DNA of 64,000 nucleotides from positions 62,001 to 126,000 of the forward strand of contig NZ_WRXO01000006.1 of assembly GCF_009758125.1 (NCBI RefSeq), read 5' to 3'. Below are positions 43,001 through 45,963 of the stretch, piece by piece. The first letter of the stretch is position 1. Each line of letters opens with the position of its first letter. The notes beneath the pieces are model-generated. The model was not told the origin of the DNA and made no database searches. It saw only the letters and a list, made by a program, of their open reading frames with translations. Made by a program: the position numbers and the translations under genes. The stretch comes from Chitinophaga oryziterrae. GTDB lineage: Bacteria; Bacteroidota; Bacteroidia; Chitinophagales; Chitinophagaceae.

Positions 43001-45049
43001 TTTCAGATATTCAGTGTCTTTTTGTCCTTCCGGTAAAGCAAATACCAGTCTCCCTCCTGTCATCAATGGACACAGTAATTCCCATGCAGACACATCAAAA
43101 CAGAAAGTTGTTTTTTGCAGTATAGCATCGTTGCTATTCATGCCGAAATAATTCTGCATCCATAGCAAACGGTTTACTATTCCGCCATGCTCATTCAGGA
43201 CGCCTTTAGGAGTTCCGGTAGACCCTGAAGTATAGATAACATACGCCAGATGATGAGGCTGTATATCAACAACCGGCGGTATGATCGGTTGCTGTGCAAT
43301 TATTTGTTGTTGTTCATCCATGAAGAAAAGTACAGGCGTTACCGCAGTGAAACGATCTTCGTACTTCCTTTCTGTAATTAACAGGCCGGCCTGTGTGTCT
43401 TCCAGCATGAAATCAATGCGGGAAACCGGATATGCCGGATCTATAGGAACATAGGCTCCACCTGCTTTTAATATACCCAGTATGCTGATGATCATATTGA
43501 GGGAACGTTCCAGGCACACCGGTACCATTACATCTGGTGCCACTCCTTTTTGCCTGAGCAGATGTGCCAGTTGTGCAGTGGTATCTGACAGCTGCTGATA
43601 GGTAAGCGATTCTGCTTCAAATTGTACAGCTATTGCATCTGGTGTCTTTTGCACCTGTGCCTCAAATAAATCAATAAGCGTATGATTATCAAAAGGTGTA
43701 GGGGTAGTGTTGAAGGCCTGGATTAATGATTGCTCTGCAGGAGGTATCACCATTATCTCTTCCAACAATGCATCCGGGCGGTACAGGAATTGTTCAAAAA
43801 TAAAGAACAGTCTTTGTGCAAGCATATTTATTTCAACAGCAGAAAAATAACGCATATTCCAATCTATTCTCAGCTGTAAAGGTTGTTGTGCACCATAATC
43901 CCGCCACCATAATTCCAACGGATACCTGCCATAGTGGGCAGGGATATCATAAGTGACAGCGGAGAGCCCTTCTCCAAGATACAAAGAGAGGTCTAAAGCT
44001 GCATAGTTTACAACTACTTCCAGAAGATGATCCTCAGCAGCATTTATTTTGTAATGTCTGCTTAAATCACCTATCAGATAGGCCTGATGACGATAATCTT
44101 CCCTTGCCTGTACAACTGTCTGTTTCATCAATGCAGCCACTGTTAACTGAGGGGTATAACTGCCCAGAAAGGGCAGAATACCAGTGAACATACCCACAAT
44201 GCCCCGTAGTTGTTTATTGCGGCGCTTATGCAAAGGAGTACCAATCGTGAAGGAGGATTGCCCGGTGGTACGAGCGAAGTATAAGGTCAGTGCTGCAATG
44301 GTTAATTGTTGCAGACTATATCCTGTTTGTGCCAGCAATGCTTCCAGCACATGCTGTTGCGCAGGTGTAGGATCAATGATAACAGTATTGCTTTTCTTAT
44401 TGTTCCCAGCTGCAGGATAGCGTGGTTGAAATAATTTTGATGGTCGCTGAGCGATCCGTTGTTGCCAATATATAGCATGCTGCTGATATATAGAACTCTG
44501 CCGGTAAGCATTGGCCTGAATGGATTCTTTCTGGTAGGAGGGGAAACGGAAAGAAACCGTATTTCCTGTTACTAAAGAAGTATACTTTTGGGAAATATAC
44601 TGTTGTTGGGCGGAAATGCCAAAGCCATCTGTTATAAGATGATGATATTTGAAAAAGTGCCAGTGTTCTGTAGCAGATATTTTCAATAGATAGTGTTCGG
44701 ATAGCAATACGTTCCTTTTCATTTCAAATGAAGTATTAACTACTTCATTCATCCAATCAATGACTGCTTCCTGTGACTGATGGCTAAAATCAAGGATGAT
44801 AAGTTCCAGGTGGTGGTAATCATCGTCAAAGTAAACGCCTGCTTGTTCTGCAGTGGCATCAAACCGCATACGGAACGCGTCAAAAACGGTAGGCATTGAA
44901 TTGATAACAGTGGTAAATACCGCTATTTGAAGCGGTCCTTGTATTTTCGTATAACCGCCGATATTATAGTAAGTACTTTCCGTATTAATAAGCTGATCTA
45001 TATAAACATCATATTGTGATGGATGTAGTGGTACCAGTTCTAGTGACAT
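18911..45049 (-). CDS. seven-module nonribosomal peptide synthetase, 8,712 residues
   Basis: One uninterrupted 26.1-kb reading frame, the first gene of the NRPS operon. Seven modules in order: C-A-T-E, C-A-T, C-A-T, C-A-T-E, C-A-T-E, C-A-T, C-A-T. Active-site C/E His pairs start at residues 136, 1179 (E1), 1645, 2686, 3728, 4769 (E4), 5246, 6291 (E5), 6761 and 7797. A-domain YTSGSTG cores start at 606, 2115, 3161, 4201, 5716, 7230 and 8276. Phosphopantetheine serines are 1000, 2507, 3549, 4586, 6108, 7621 and 8657. T domains before E read GGDS; the others read GGHS or GGNS. Codes predict Ser, Ser, Ile, unknown, Ile, unknown, Phe/Tyr. C domains after E modules are DCL type (LQEGMLFH or LQEGILFH); the others are LCL type, so the line is internally consistent. 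The N-terminal C domain implies N-acylation. The C-terminus after T7 is a short tail of about 50 residues, suited to docking on the TubC-like domain of the next protein. No frameshift was seen. Confidence 0.97.
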   Translation of the reverse strand: MSLELVPLHPSQYDVYIDQLINTESTYYNIGGYTKIQGPLQIAVFTTVINSMPTVFDAFRMRFDATAEQAGVYFDDDYHHLELIILDFSHQSQEAVIDWMNEVVNTSFEMKRNVLLSEHYLLKISATEHWHFFKYHHLITDGFGISAQQQYISQKYTSLVTGNTVSFRFPSYQKESIQANAYRQSSIYQQHAIYWQQRIAQRPSKLFQPRYPAAGNNKKSNTVIIDPTPAQQHVLEALLAQTGYSLQQLTIAALTLYFARTTGQSSFTIGTPLHKRRNKQLRGIVGMFTGILPFLGSYTPQLTVAALMKQTVVQAREDYRHQAYLIGDLSRHYKINAAEDHLLEVVVNYAALDLSLYLGEGLSAVTYDIPAHYGRYPLELWWRDYGAQQPLQLRIDWNMRYFSAVEINMLAQRLFFIFEQFLYRPDALLEEIMVIPPAEQSLIQAFNTTPTPFDNHTLIDLFEAQVQKTPDAIAVQFEAESLTYQQLSDTTAQLAHLLRQKGVAPDVMVPVCLERSLNMIISILGILKAGGAYVPIDPAYPVSRIDFMLEDTQAGLLITERKYEDRFTAVTPVLFFMDEQQQIIAQQPIIPPVVDIQPHHLAYVIYTSGSTGTPKGVLNEHGGIVNRLLWMQNYFGMNSNDAILQKTTFCFDVSAWELLCPLMTGGRLVFALPEGQKDTEYLKTVINHFHITTLHFVPSMLNMFLENILPGTVPSLKRVICSGEALQPQQVISFRNTLPEAELYNLYGPTEAAIEVTCWHADKGLQELQIVPIGKPITNTQLYILDKSGNPSPIGVAGELHIGGVQVARGYLNRAALTAEKFINDPFNTLPGSRLYRTGDLCQWLPDGNIEYLGRMDEQVKIRGFRVELGEIENLLLKHSQIRQAAVTVNHDKQGNKRLIAYVVTADVFDKENVLLFLRAQLPEYMIPSLLMELNELPLTPSGKINKKALPDPQMEVTARQIYVAPRNETEARLIDIWQELLDIPRIGVYDNFFELGGDSINTLQIISRVRKFGYQLQPKDIFTYQHIAALANIIHDQTETPVIGEQGTLTGNCGWLPVQQWYLEHAQSGQAMLTQYATIDINRTITAPVISLALDQLLLQHDSLRFYYAANEQYYGTPTKTEVVTFIPENNTEDAIQDTVATYASLLSDQLDIQHGQLLSAILFITGTSRNKLLLVIHHLAVDGISWRILTEDLFAILSQSTSTIAGTPKTASYRQWQQALTAAPLQPRFLSQLPWWELVMAKYQPLPTDRIYSPELTAKDTHKITTRLNPAITRLLSQEAPLAYHTNISDVLLTALLLALSDWKQINQVVIGLEGHGREDSITELNVSRTTGWFTSMFPVALSLPPNITPGKAVREIKEQLRKTPDKGIGYGLLRYTYQQPSLQASTPWDIVFNYLGQMDKAVALGAYTHEDFIIKEKISINSIIAGDTLQLQWQYSTKHFHEASIRSLTTLFEQKLTTLIHHCAEQAGISAVYTPADFDLGDVLTNEELDQFLDSTWMNSTRRQHVTGLYRLSALQEGMLFHSLYHQNAGTYIDQLSASIPKLQQDIFLQSWELLLQKHSALRTTFHHDFTSIPLQVVHDKINLPVFFEDFRQLDPEAQDTAITTYTAKDRQKGFMLQEALPMRITLIRTSDSSYHLLWTFHHILLDGWSVAVLLQELLQTYELLFRQQPLIPQMPDNHADFLRYLQHRPIQQEWQYWKTTLQNFSTPVLLPFIPASASRNMGTGQYYVHTLDINAQTTAHIQQYIQQKHITLNTLVQGIWAYLLYRYTGNKEVIYGITVSGRPAQLTQVEQRAGLFINTIPFCITVDEQSSTDTWLQGIQQQQLQHYKYQHISLSDVQRITGIQGEIFDTLLVFENYPVNKIITAKDWQLSLQQIAVTEQSNYPLTINVTAGNSLQFQFSYNASLLRDEYIQAIAGHLQEMLNQFAIAPAQQLKDISWITTQEQQLIVESFNNTDVDYEATTLPDLFQAQVALTPDAPAVLFEEEVLTYAQLQEKVSHLALYLQHKGVGPDVLVPLCLERSPDMIISILAILQAGGAYVPVDPDFPAARIIFMLKDTQARLLITHTKHLPALGYLTEDIEIVLPQELPPANTLLPQAPANVQAHHLAYVIYTSGSTGQPKGVMNEHRGIVNRLRWMQDYFGLEATDSVLQKTTYSFDVSVWELLWPLVTGAQLVFAKPQGHKDAAYLKAAILYYNITTIHFVPSMLQVFLETVAPEDKLPLQRIICSGEALRAQQVLDVHYNIPAATLYNLYGPTEAAIDVTCWCAPKQVAIDLVPIGKPISNTRLYILDKAGKVLPVGVTGELHIGGVQVSRGYLNRAALNIEKFITDSFRPDIAGRLYKTGDYARWMPDGNIEYLGRIDDQVKIRGFRIEIGEIESVLLRSPLVKEAVVIADKDTQNNPRLLAYLVPEGIFNREALLTDLQSALPEYMVPSLLIALDQLPLTSNGKIDRKELPAPTLALSDQPWVAARNQTEMTIAAIWTGLLGIKQPGIYDDFFATGGNSLLSMRLVAAFRKTFAIEVPIKAIFEQRTISQQALFIQQKATTDLLPPLTVQTRPSHIPLSFGQERLWFIDQMEGSTHYHITGAVRLSGNLDKPALLAAFRTIVNRHEVLRTVIAEKDGNAYQQILPKDLWEWEEYEYPADEITIQAWADRPFNLKEDHMLRVQLTRQDTAQYLLLLTIHHIAGDGWSTGILIQELTVLYNAFSTGQLPALKDPVIQYADYAIWQRSYLSGDLKDKQLQYWKQQLAAVAPLELPTDYPRPPIQSTRGATHTTRLSPVISDALRTLGRQEGVTIFTTLLTAFKVLLYRYSGQTDICVGTPVAGRTSDEAAALIGFFTNTVALRTSLQASSSFINNLRQVNHTILSAFDHQDISFEKVVEALAAGKQTGRHPLFQVMFTLENTPELDHLQIGQMKAFSEPLQNKTSKFDLTFSLRETASGLQLAIEYCTDLFTAVAIEQMSCYYEQLLRAIIDDPQVNIGQLSLSDQENRHVLIHSFNDTQRDYPVNSSIIDLFLQQVAIYPDAIAVVAGDNTLSYRALDMQSSRLAACLIQQGIKPGTLIPIIIPRSLDMMIALLAVLKAGAAYAPIDAAYPDERITFMLEDLGSTVILTSNRFAERISAKHTSVRIINVDELKELTDAATLHHPVQPADLAYVMYTSGSTGRPKGVLVTHRNVTSLVCEPGYMSFHPEDAVLSAGSVAFDATTFEYWGMLLNGGKLVLSEEQELLDVNVLKTILQKNTITKMFFTTSWFNQLIDTDITVFSTLKNILSGGEKLSEKHVKQLIAAYPHIEVRNIYGPTENTTFSLSYLIKPENLPVQIPIGKPLHNRTAYILDSYLQPVPIGIPGELYVGGAGVASGYLNRPELTAQVFIPHPFRAGERLYKTGDLARWEADGNILFAGRTDDQIKIRGYRIEPGEIEQVLHGYAGIIQVYVTIHLHPAAGKQLVAYIVPAADYDHDTFQLFMHQQLPEYMIPSYIVPLANLPLNANGKIDRAALPPVTGMSTRQSYAAPSGTIEKTLENIWTTLLHIDRISATDSFFELGGHSLLAMRATAAIRKGLSVELSVKDLFHNPTIQQLAAFIHEKAPLTAMPAITATMRPALIPLSFNQERLWFLDQLTGSTQFHMPAILELNGALNVTALEDALRSIVARHEALRTIIHTTDGIPFQQVQPADNWKISHLGNIPDQTAIYQFINQPFDLARDYLLRAQLSRHAPDRHTLVLTLHHIAADGWSVSILVKELIALYEAGINQQAVQLPTLSVQYPDYAIWQRNQLAADHISNGLTYWQQKLTGVAVLELPTDYPRPAEQSSRGAMYHFTLDKASLDALHRFSLAHDSTLFMTLLSAFKILLHRYSGETDICIGTPVAGRTHQETESLIGFFVNTLALRSNLSGNLSFEQLLQQVKQTTLDAWEHQDIPFEKIVDKVVTARNMSHSPIFQVLFALQNTPPVPTIQLGTIALKEQPVLRNTTQYDLTLSLNETSDGLNGSIEYCTDLFRPATIRRMALHFKILLQAILQQPVADIASLNLLPQEEIKLLTQHFNNTTVSYPLSQSIPDKFAQQVLLTPDDIALVFAKETMTYLELDKRSTQLARYLCSQGITSETLVPLCIERSTGMIVAILAILKAGGAYVPIDPDYPDERIRYMLSDTAATIAVCSDHCADRLPADISRICLDQDWPHIADASSPLPATAATQLAYVIYTSGSTGQPKGVLVPHRGIVNLAYSQKDLLQINTGTPVLQFASFGFDGSCYEIFNTLLNGGLLVLATKETLLSAELLTTLIHQHKVEVAALPPSYLHTIRDVLGSLKTVLSVGEVFNREDGRYILSKGIRILNGYGPTENTVTVSIAQQPVLEDNTVVIGKPIPNVKIHIIDTHGNLSPIGVPGEICISGAALARGYLNRPALTAERFVHNPFDGTWGERMYKTGDVGRWLDSGDIEYTGRIDDQVKVRGFRIELGEIENILSEHTHIAQATVAVKTDHSLNKRLIGYIVPLPDFDKAAVFEYLKQRLPAYMLPADLITLDQLPVTVNGKVDRKALPSPDGEYYSGNSYTAPRNTIETTLASIWQELLGRQQIGIYDNFFELGGDSIITIQVVSRANRAGYTFFPRDLFRYQTVAALAELLQTNISVPAVTGEQGRLTGIAGLLPIQQWYVSTNMDQDAHFNQQLLLATDKKIRHEILFQAIRDLFDYHDALRFFYTKQASSWQQHYGDATITPEIVDLTQSATWVTALSSAGENYQQSPNPAQGRLFRAVLFLTPADEQSNRLLFIIHHLVVDGVSWRILLEDLQLLLNNGSAKTPEQVLGAKTSSYRQFQEALQYWSATPALLQQQPYWQQISSQQAVLKTDKIHAGPVLMRDTGNYEICLNSEHTRALLQDVQQAYHTDINDILLTALAVTLTRWNASDTVTIGLEGHGRTNLFNNIDTSRTVGWFTNMYPVLLKPGNNNDTGDYIKSIKEQLRSIPDGGLGYGALKYLRQSQALQGRDPWEVGFNYLGQTDHLVAGNGRIQLAGENTGHPVGGQFRVFDKIFINGAIQHNELILHWGYSRLHFEEATIIELAKAFQAQLLTIIDHCRQQPPAFTPADYDLHKWITYQELDQFLDTPHNNRSRRNQVAGIYRLSGLQEGMLFHSLYDESAGTYTEQFRCTLNQVQEEVFTRCWDYLLQKHTILRSAFYYDAFNIPVQVVYQQVRLPVTILDYSSLSEEIKSRQLNAFETADRYRHFAFEEAPLMRVTLIKWNATQYRFYWTSHHILLDGWSFPLLVQELLELYAGLLKGNLPSIQQEDKYEDYIRFIYQQDKTATDQYWSSYLQSVTESCLLPFVESESSTKSTRSFKETAVTLDTAVTSKLTRWAQQQHLTMNTVMQGVWALLLHKYLGKDQVMFGITVSGRPETLPGIEKRVGLYINTIPLTTSLHGELLLTDLFRQIQTDQLNSRSWQYTALNDIQRLTGITGDLFNTTLAFQNYPVSEILHAKDWPMQITEVQAEPISNYPLTIIITTGEKIKLLFNYNNDLLQTTDIMRIAEHFKRVLGQIADKQVASVKEMSILTPAEQLLVLTTFNNTTVSYPSKASIIDLFLQQVETRPDAVAVVADGQSLSFLELHTSSSMLSGYLAQQGVTTGTLVPLCMHRSLNMIVSIIAILKAGGAYVPIDPAYPDERIAYVLSDLDSPVAITSNRYKDRLQNIRSTLHVICADMLTADLLTAPAPEIILQADSLAYVMYTSGSTGRPKGVLVTHQNVTSLVSEPGYMAFEETDAILSAGSVSFDATTFEYWGTLLNGGRLILSGEHELLDVAILKTALENNQVTKMFFTTSWFNQLVDTDITVFAHLKSVLTGGEKMSERHVALLTATYPDIAISNIYGPTENTTFSLSYRIDQRGLSTPTPIGRPLNNRTAYILDRYLQPVPIGIAGELYVGGAGITRGYLNRPELTALAFIPHPFLPGGRLYKTGDLARWDENGNVIFIGRADDQVKIRGYRIEPGEVEGVLQQAPQVKQVIVTVVADEQRHSKQLAAYIVPETTFDKEGIQQYIRERVPEYMIPAFLIPMEQLPLNANGKIDRKALPAPEKVVAHADNKVTAEAENPLEKELVSIWQDLLNIAIVGIHDNFFELGGDSIIVIQMVSRARRAGFDLKVGHIFDQQTIAKIAAHFYAQVQSTNISEQGLLSNDSGLLPVQQWYFENYTDVSIPFTQSISLMIDKRFGAEEITGILHQLFRYHDALRFVYQWAEDVWKQSYGTFEGELTIKDIRNTNDDLLPILAGLQEQCERKLDIRKGLLGAAAWVQTPDAVMHNRLLLVIHHLVIDGVSWRILLEDLKTLLAGELLQPKTSSYRDWYQALISYGTGDGLLQQQHYWEQIKALRYPLRTDNVAVKPLHMADISQLTTILDVSHTRQLLQEAPAAYHTNINDLLLTALTLTLTRWNHHEQIMIGLEGHGREDLLTGADISRTVGWFTSLYPIVLSVPSQISYDTAIKNVKEQLRKIKDKGIGYGVLKYLNKAEQLQGKDPWEVIFNYLGQTDNMVQRDALIQAGEPVPSVIPQNLPVHYLLAVNAVVTGGTLTLQWNYSMLHFKDTSIRHIANAFMQHLQGIIDQCLSVSKPVFTPSDYGVGDVISITELDQFMATSYRGRPRHQQITGLSRLSNLQEGILFHYAFDQRSGAYIDQFACELTGVNPARLEQSWNEVLRHYSILRTGFYNDVFAIPVQCAYNETPLKIAVIDYRDLSHHQQQEAIKAFEIADRVRGFDLTQPPLMHITLLQLEDKLYRLQWTFHHIVLDGWSIPVVMQALLETYESLSGKQPLPVFVEDRYEDYIHYLLRRDMVAEKTWWQSYLAGIQEGCLLPFIAATEARNKGEGIYREHIIQIDATLIETYVQEHHLTQNTLMQGVWSLLLYRYTNNPHVTFGITVSGRPAELPGVEQRVGLYINTLPLHAEITEEEKLVQWLQDVQNKQSQGRNWQYTSLIDIQRWTGISGDLFDTLLVFENYPVNNLLTAQQWQLKAGNVQMNEQTNYPLSLAISSGQKITVRFSYNASLLQEAYVNAIAAHFEHVLLQISSQKATTAMDIRLLTPAEEKQLLHTFNNTQVSYPATLTILDLIALQGKHIPAGIAIQMEARQLSYNELEEQSNRLANYLHQQGVTNGTLVLLSMERSINMIVSILAIMKAGGAYVPMDINYPADRVEYLVNDTGATIAIVSPLGKQHLQSIPALLVMDVVELKETIGRQAITRPQVIVTPEDIAYVIYTSGSTGQPKGVMVTHAGMLNHLFAKVNDLKLTYGSNVAYTASPTFDISVWQMLVALLVGGTTSIYSEELVLQPTALMQLIQDNQVTIWEVVPSYMATLLQEERTIPLSHLQYLVVTGEVLPRNLVAQWFEHPLYQRIPLVNAYGPTEASDDICHHIMHTTPESTHIPLGKPLQNMSIYILDGKDRLCGIGITGELCVAGICVANGYLKRPTLTAARFVNDPFQPGVRMYRTGDLARWLPDGTIEYRGRIDDQVKIRGYRIEPGEIEHLLVQHEDILQAVVLAKDTSSGKQLVVYLSVRRTFDRERIISWLTPQLPPYMIPAMWIEMDNFPLTSNGKIDKQALPAPDRNWQTTSYQAPRNLQETALAEIWSSLLDIPQIGIHDNFFALGGHSLLAMRLTAALRKQEQVEVPVKQIFQHPTIAAQAQYILANNNAPLSPVTTTDHYPDRIPLSYSQERLWFIDQLEGTIAYHMPAILRLEGELDKSALKQALQTIINRHAILRTTIRTHDGQPHQHILPANSWNWKELDSQADITSLIHAPFDLENSHMLRAELIRLSHTTHVLVLTMHHIAVDGWSISIIVDELTRLYKSYNNQETPSLSTPAIQYADYAIWQRLHLSGKVLERKLNYWQQQLSGILPLQLPVDYPRPMVQTTNGAVCKRIIPVSLTASLHAFSLQEGVTLYMTFLTAFNVLLYHYSGQEDICVGCPIAGRNQQETEGLIGFFVNTLALRTDLSGNPDFRTLLHRVKQTTLDAYEHQDAPFEKVVEVAGKERDLSRSPLFQVMLVLQNTPETPALELDQLQLLPVAATQTTARFDFTFILAITGTNIEVSVEYNADLFKEATINRIITHFEQILQAAITTPQTAIALLPILTTTETEQLTTTFNNTPAGYKLNDTDTIIDLFSAQVTLTPAAAALMFREDVLSYQELDTRSNQLAHYLQQRGVNKESLVPVCINRTPEMVIAILAILKAGAAFVPVDPSYPAERINYMLSDTQATLIITNSVTLQQLQGVHLPETILLESAATAIAALPVTAPLQLPAATQLAYVIYTSGSTGKPKGVMIEHRGIVNLARSQREALQLTPGMRTLQFASFSFDASCYEIFNTLLSGGTLVLPQEEQLLTVEGFASLVQHYGISLVTLPPSYQRIVREVLGPIKTIVSAGETLRIEDAKYMMSKGIRVINAYGPTENSVCTSLTDAPVLQDNTVVIGKPIAYVKVFILNAWGGLCPPGVKGEICVAGPGLARGYLHRSALTDERFVTMNTGERIYKTGDTGRWLEDGNIEYSGRIDEQVKIRGYRIEPEEIANVLQEHPAVSQAVVLATSDENGDKRLVGLIVPSTHPDLEEVFTWLRSKLPHYMVPATLIIIDTLPVTPSGKTDKKALLSIIPNRKIGQSSVAPTNQTEQELVNIWLQLLSLKEIGIHDNFFEAGGHSLLAMRVIAAIQEKFDIAIPVSTFFKLPTVHALALHIQVNRPSVKSDETNIRTFNL
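22070..25234 (-). other. NRPS module 6: C-A(unassigned, acidic pocket)-T
   Basis: DCL-type C domain (LQEGILFH; HHIVLDGWS) accepting the D-residue from module 5. The A domain differs from its neighbours (FDISVWQML, then AYGPTEASDD) and gives the code DIWEVTADDK. Glu278 with Asp330/Asp331 makes the pocket acidic. This would fit a basic or amide side chain, but I do not recognise the code. GGHS T domain, Ser7621, no E domain. Module edges are approximate. Confidence 0.72.
25235..29779 (-). other. NRPS module 5: C-A(Ile)-T-E
   Basis: DCL-type C domain (HHILLDG at 5246). The A code DAFFLGITFK predicts Ile. GGDS T domain (Ser6108). E domain with HHLVIDGVSWRIL from His6291, so the unit incorporated should be D-Ile or D-allo-Ile. 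The next C domain (module 6) is DCL type, as expected. Module edges are approximate. Confidence 0.8.
29780..34279 (-). other. NRPS module 4: C-A(unassigned)-T-E
   Basis: LCL-type C domain (HHIAADG at 3728), A domain, GGDS T domain (Ser4586), and E domain (HHLVVDGVSWRIL from 4769). The A code reads DGYALVGVTK. The scaffold (FDGSCYEIF) resembles that of the aromatic module 7, and Gly236, Ala278 and Gly322 leave a roomy pocket. A bulky aromatic or aliphatic D-residue is possible, but I cannot assign it. Module edges are approximate. Confidence 0.72.
34280..37414 (-). other. NRPS module 3: C-A(Ile)-T
   Basis: LCL-type C domain (SFGQERLWFID; HHIAGDGWS from 2686), consistent with no E domain in module 2. 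A code DAFFLGITFK (Ile). GGHS T domain, Ser3549. The A domain is a close paralogue of A5 and A8. Module edges are approximate. Confidence 0.8.
37415..40594 (-). other. NRPS module 2: C-A(Ser)-T
   Basis: DCL-type C domain (LQEGMLFH; HHILLDGWS from 1645) accepting D-Ser. A code DVWHISLIDK, a Ser code almost identical to EntF (DVWHLSLIDK). The T domain has GGNS with Ser2507. No E domain. Module edges are approximate. Confidence 0.82.
40595..45049 (-). other. NRPS module 1: starter C-A(Ser)-T-E
   Basis: The protein opens directly with a condensation domain (HHLITDGFG from residue 136). Its 'YYNIGGYTKIQGPLQ' and 'DGFG' features resemble EntF-like initiating C domains, which acylate Ser. A code DVWHISLIEK (Ser). 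GGDS T domain, Ser1000. E domain HHLAVDGISWRIL from 1179. The expected product is N-acyl-D-Ser. The acyl donor is not encoded nearby. Module edges are approximate. Confidence 0.8.
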
Positions 45050-45406
45050 ATCTGTTTATTTGGGTTTCCAATGGGGAATTAGTTTTTCGTGATAATTTGG
45101 ATAGTTTCCTGCGGATAAGGCATAAACCTCCCGCAATGGGCAGACAAAAAAGGATTAATTATTAAGGAGAATCTGTAGAGGGATTTCAGGACATCAATGT
45201 TTTTTCCAACTGAAAATAATCTTTTAAAATTTTTGCTTAGCCCTGCTGTGAAAGGGTAGGGGAAGCAAATAATTTGGCAACTGATAATACGTAAATGATA
45301 ATTTGTTTTGTTCTGCAGATATAGCTATCGCTAATGTAAGTACATGGCTAACAATAATATATTATAAAAGAAGATGATCGGGTTCCAAAATCATAAAAGA
45401 ATGGCT

Positions 45407-45422
45407 GTAACCTCATGGTTAC
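45407..45422. promoter_or_regulatory. palindrome, candidate operator upstream of NRPS operon
   Basis: GTAACC at 45407-45412 and GGTTAC at 45417-45422 form a perfect inverted repeat around TCAT. It lies about 360 bases upstream of the NRPS start and 38 bases from a second dyad. It could be a regulator binding site or an RNA hairpin; no partner regulator is encoded next to it. Confidence 0.3.
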
Positions 45423-45459
45423 TATAATGTTACCGGCTGATAACTTTTTTTTTTGTTCA

Positions 45460-45480
45460 ATATAACCTTCACTGTTATAT
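45460..45480. promoter_or_regulatory. 7-7-7 dyad, candidate operator upstream of NRPS operon
   Basis: ATATAAC (45460-45466) and GTTATAT (45474-45480) are exact inverted repeats separated by seven bases. This 21-bp layout is typical of a dimeric helix-turn-helix protein spanning one helical turn. Its function is inferred from shape and position only. Confidence 0.33.
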
Positions 45481-45808
45481 GGGTAGTATTAGGATTAATT
45501 ACAAAATATAGTATTTATTTACAGACGACGTAATTTAGTAAACAAATTTAATACACCAAAAAAAAATGACAGTATTCCTGGTTATCTTGAAAAGAATCAA
45601 TCACTTTATTACAGCGGCATGTTTTAACGCTGAATTTCCCTTGCAGTGAAGTGCCAGAAGATTGGTGTTGGTGTTGTATTTTTGGCTGTTTTTAATTGAA
45701 TTGAGTAAACAAATTTTTAATCTTTCATAAAGAAGGATATATCATTTTAAAAATGAATTCGACAAGGCTATTTTAACCCAGATAATACTTAGTTATGCCA
45801 TTTCATGT

Positions 45809-45963
45809 TTAAAGAAGTTCTTCTTTGTTCTTTAGAAAAGAACAGATATCAATATTCAATTTAGCTAACCTGTGCTTTTCTTTCAAAAATTCTTCTTCAT
45901 GTAACGATAACGTACTTCGGCTATTTCCTGTCCAATTAAATCAGATAGTTTAAGGATTTCCAT
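45809..45963 (-). pseudogene. possible relic of a small Bacteroidota protein, frameshifted
   Basis: An ATG at 45963 directly abuts the stop of the upstream SMP-30-like gene (TAA-ATG) and encodes MEILKLSDLIGQEIAEVRYR and a few more residues before a TGA (26 codons). A shift in frame at about 45900 restores an open frame (HEEEFLKEKHRLAKLNID and on) to a TAA at 45809. The first part resembles the opening of short Bacteroidota proteins with an 'LIGxxIxxVxYRY' start. It may be a broken copy, a real 26-residue peptide, or chance. I could not confirm the family. Confidence 0.25.

Larger units (their letters stand above)
45050..45963. promoter_or_regulatory. AT-rich leader and promoter region of the NRPS operon
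   Basis: 914 bases between the NRPS start (45049) and the stop of the next minus-strand gene (45964). It is markedly AT-richer than the flanks and has no convincing gene except a small broken frame at its far end. On the minus strand TAAATTTG (plus 45543-45550) matches the Bacteroidota -7 box TAnnTTTG. No clear -33 TTTG was found at the right spacing, and it would give a leader of about 490 bases. Further perfect palindromes are AAAGAAG-TT-CTTCTTT (45811-45826) and GTTCTTT-AGA-AAAGAAC (45827-45843). The latter two could be the 3' end of the upstream minus-strand transcript. Confidence 0.4.

Noticed and set aside
9531..45049. Reading the NRPS locus as a catechol siderophore cluster because module 1 resembles EntF
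   Set aside because: No DHB synthesis genes, aryl carrier protein or TonB siderophore receptor is present, and eight further modules follow.
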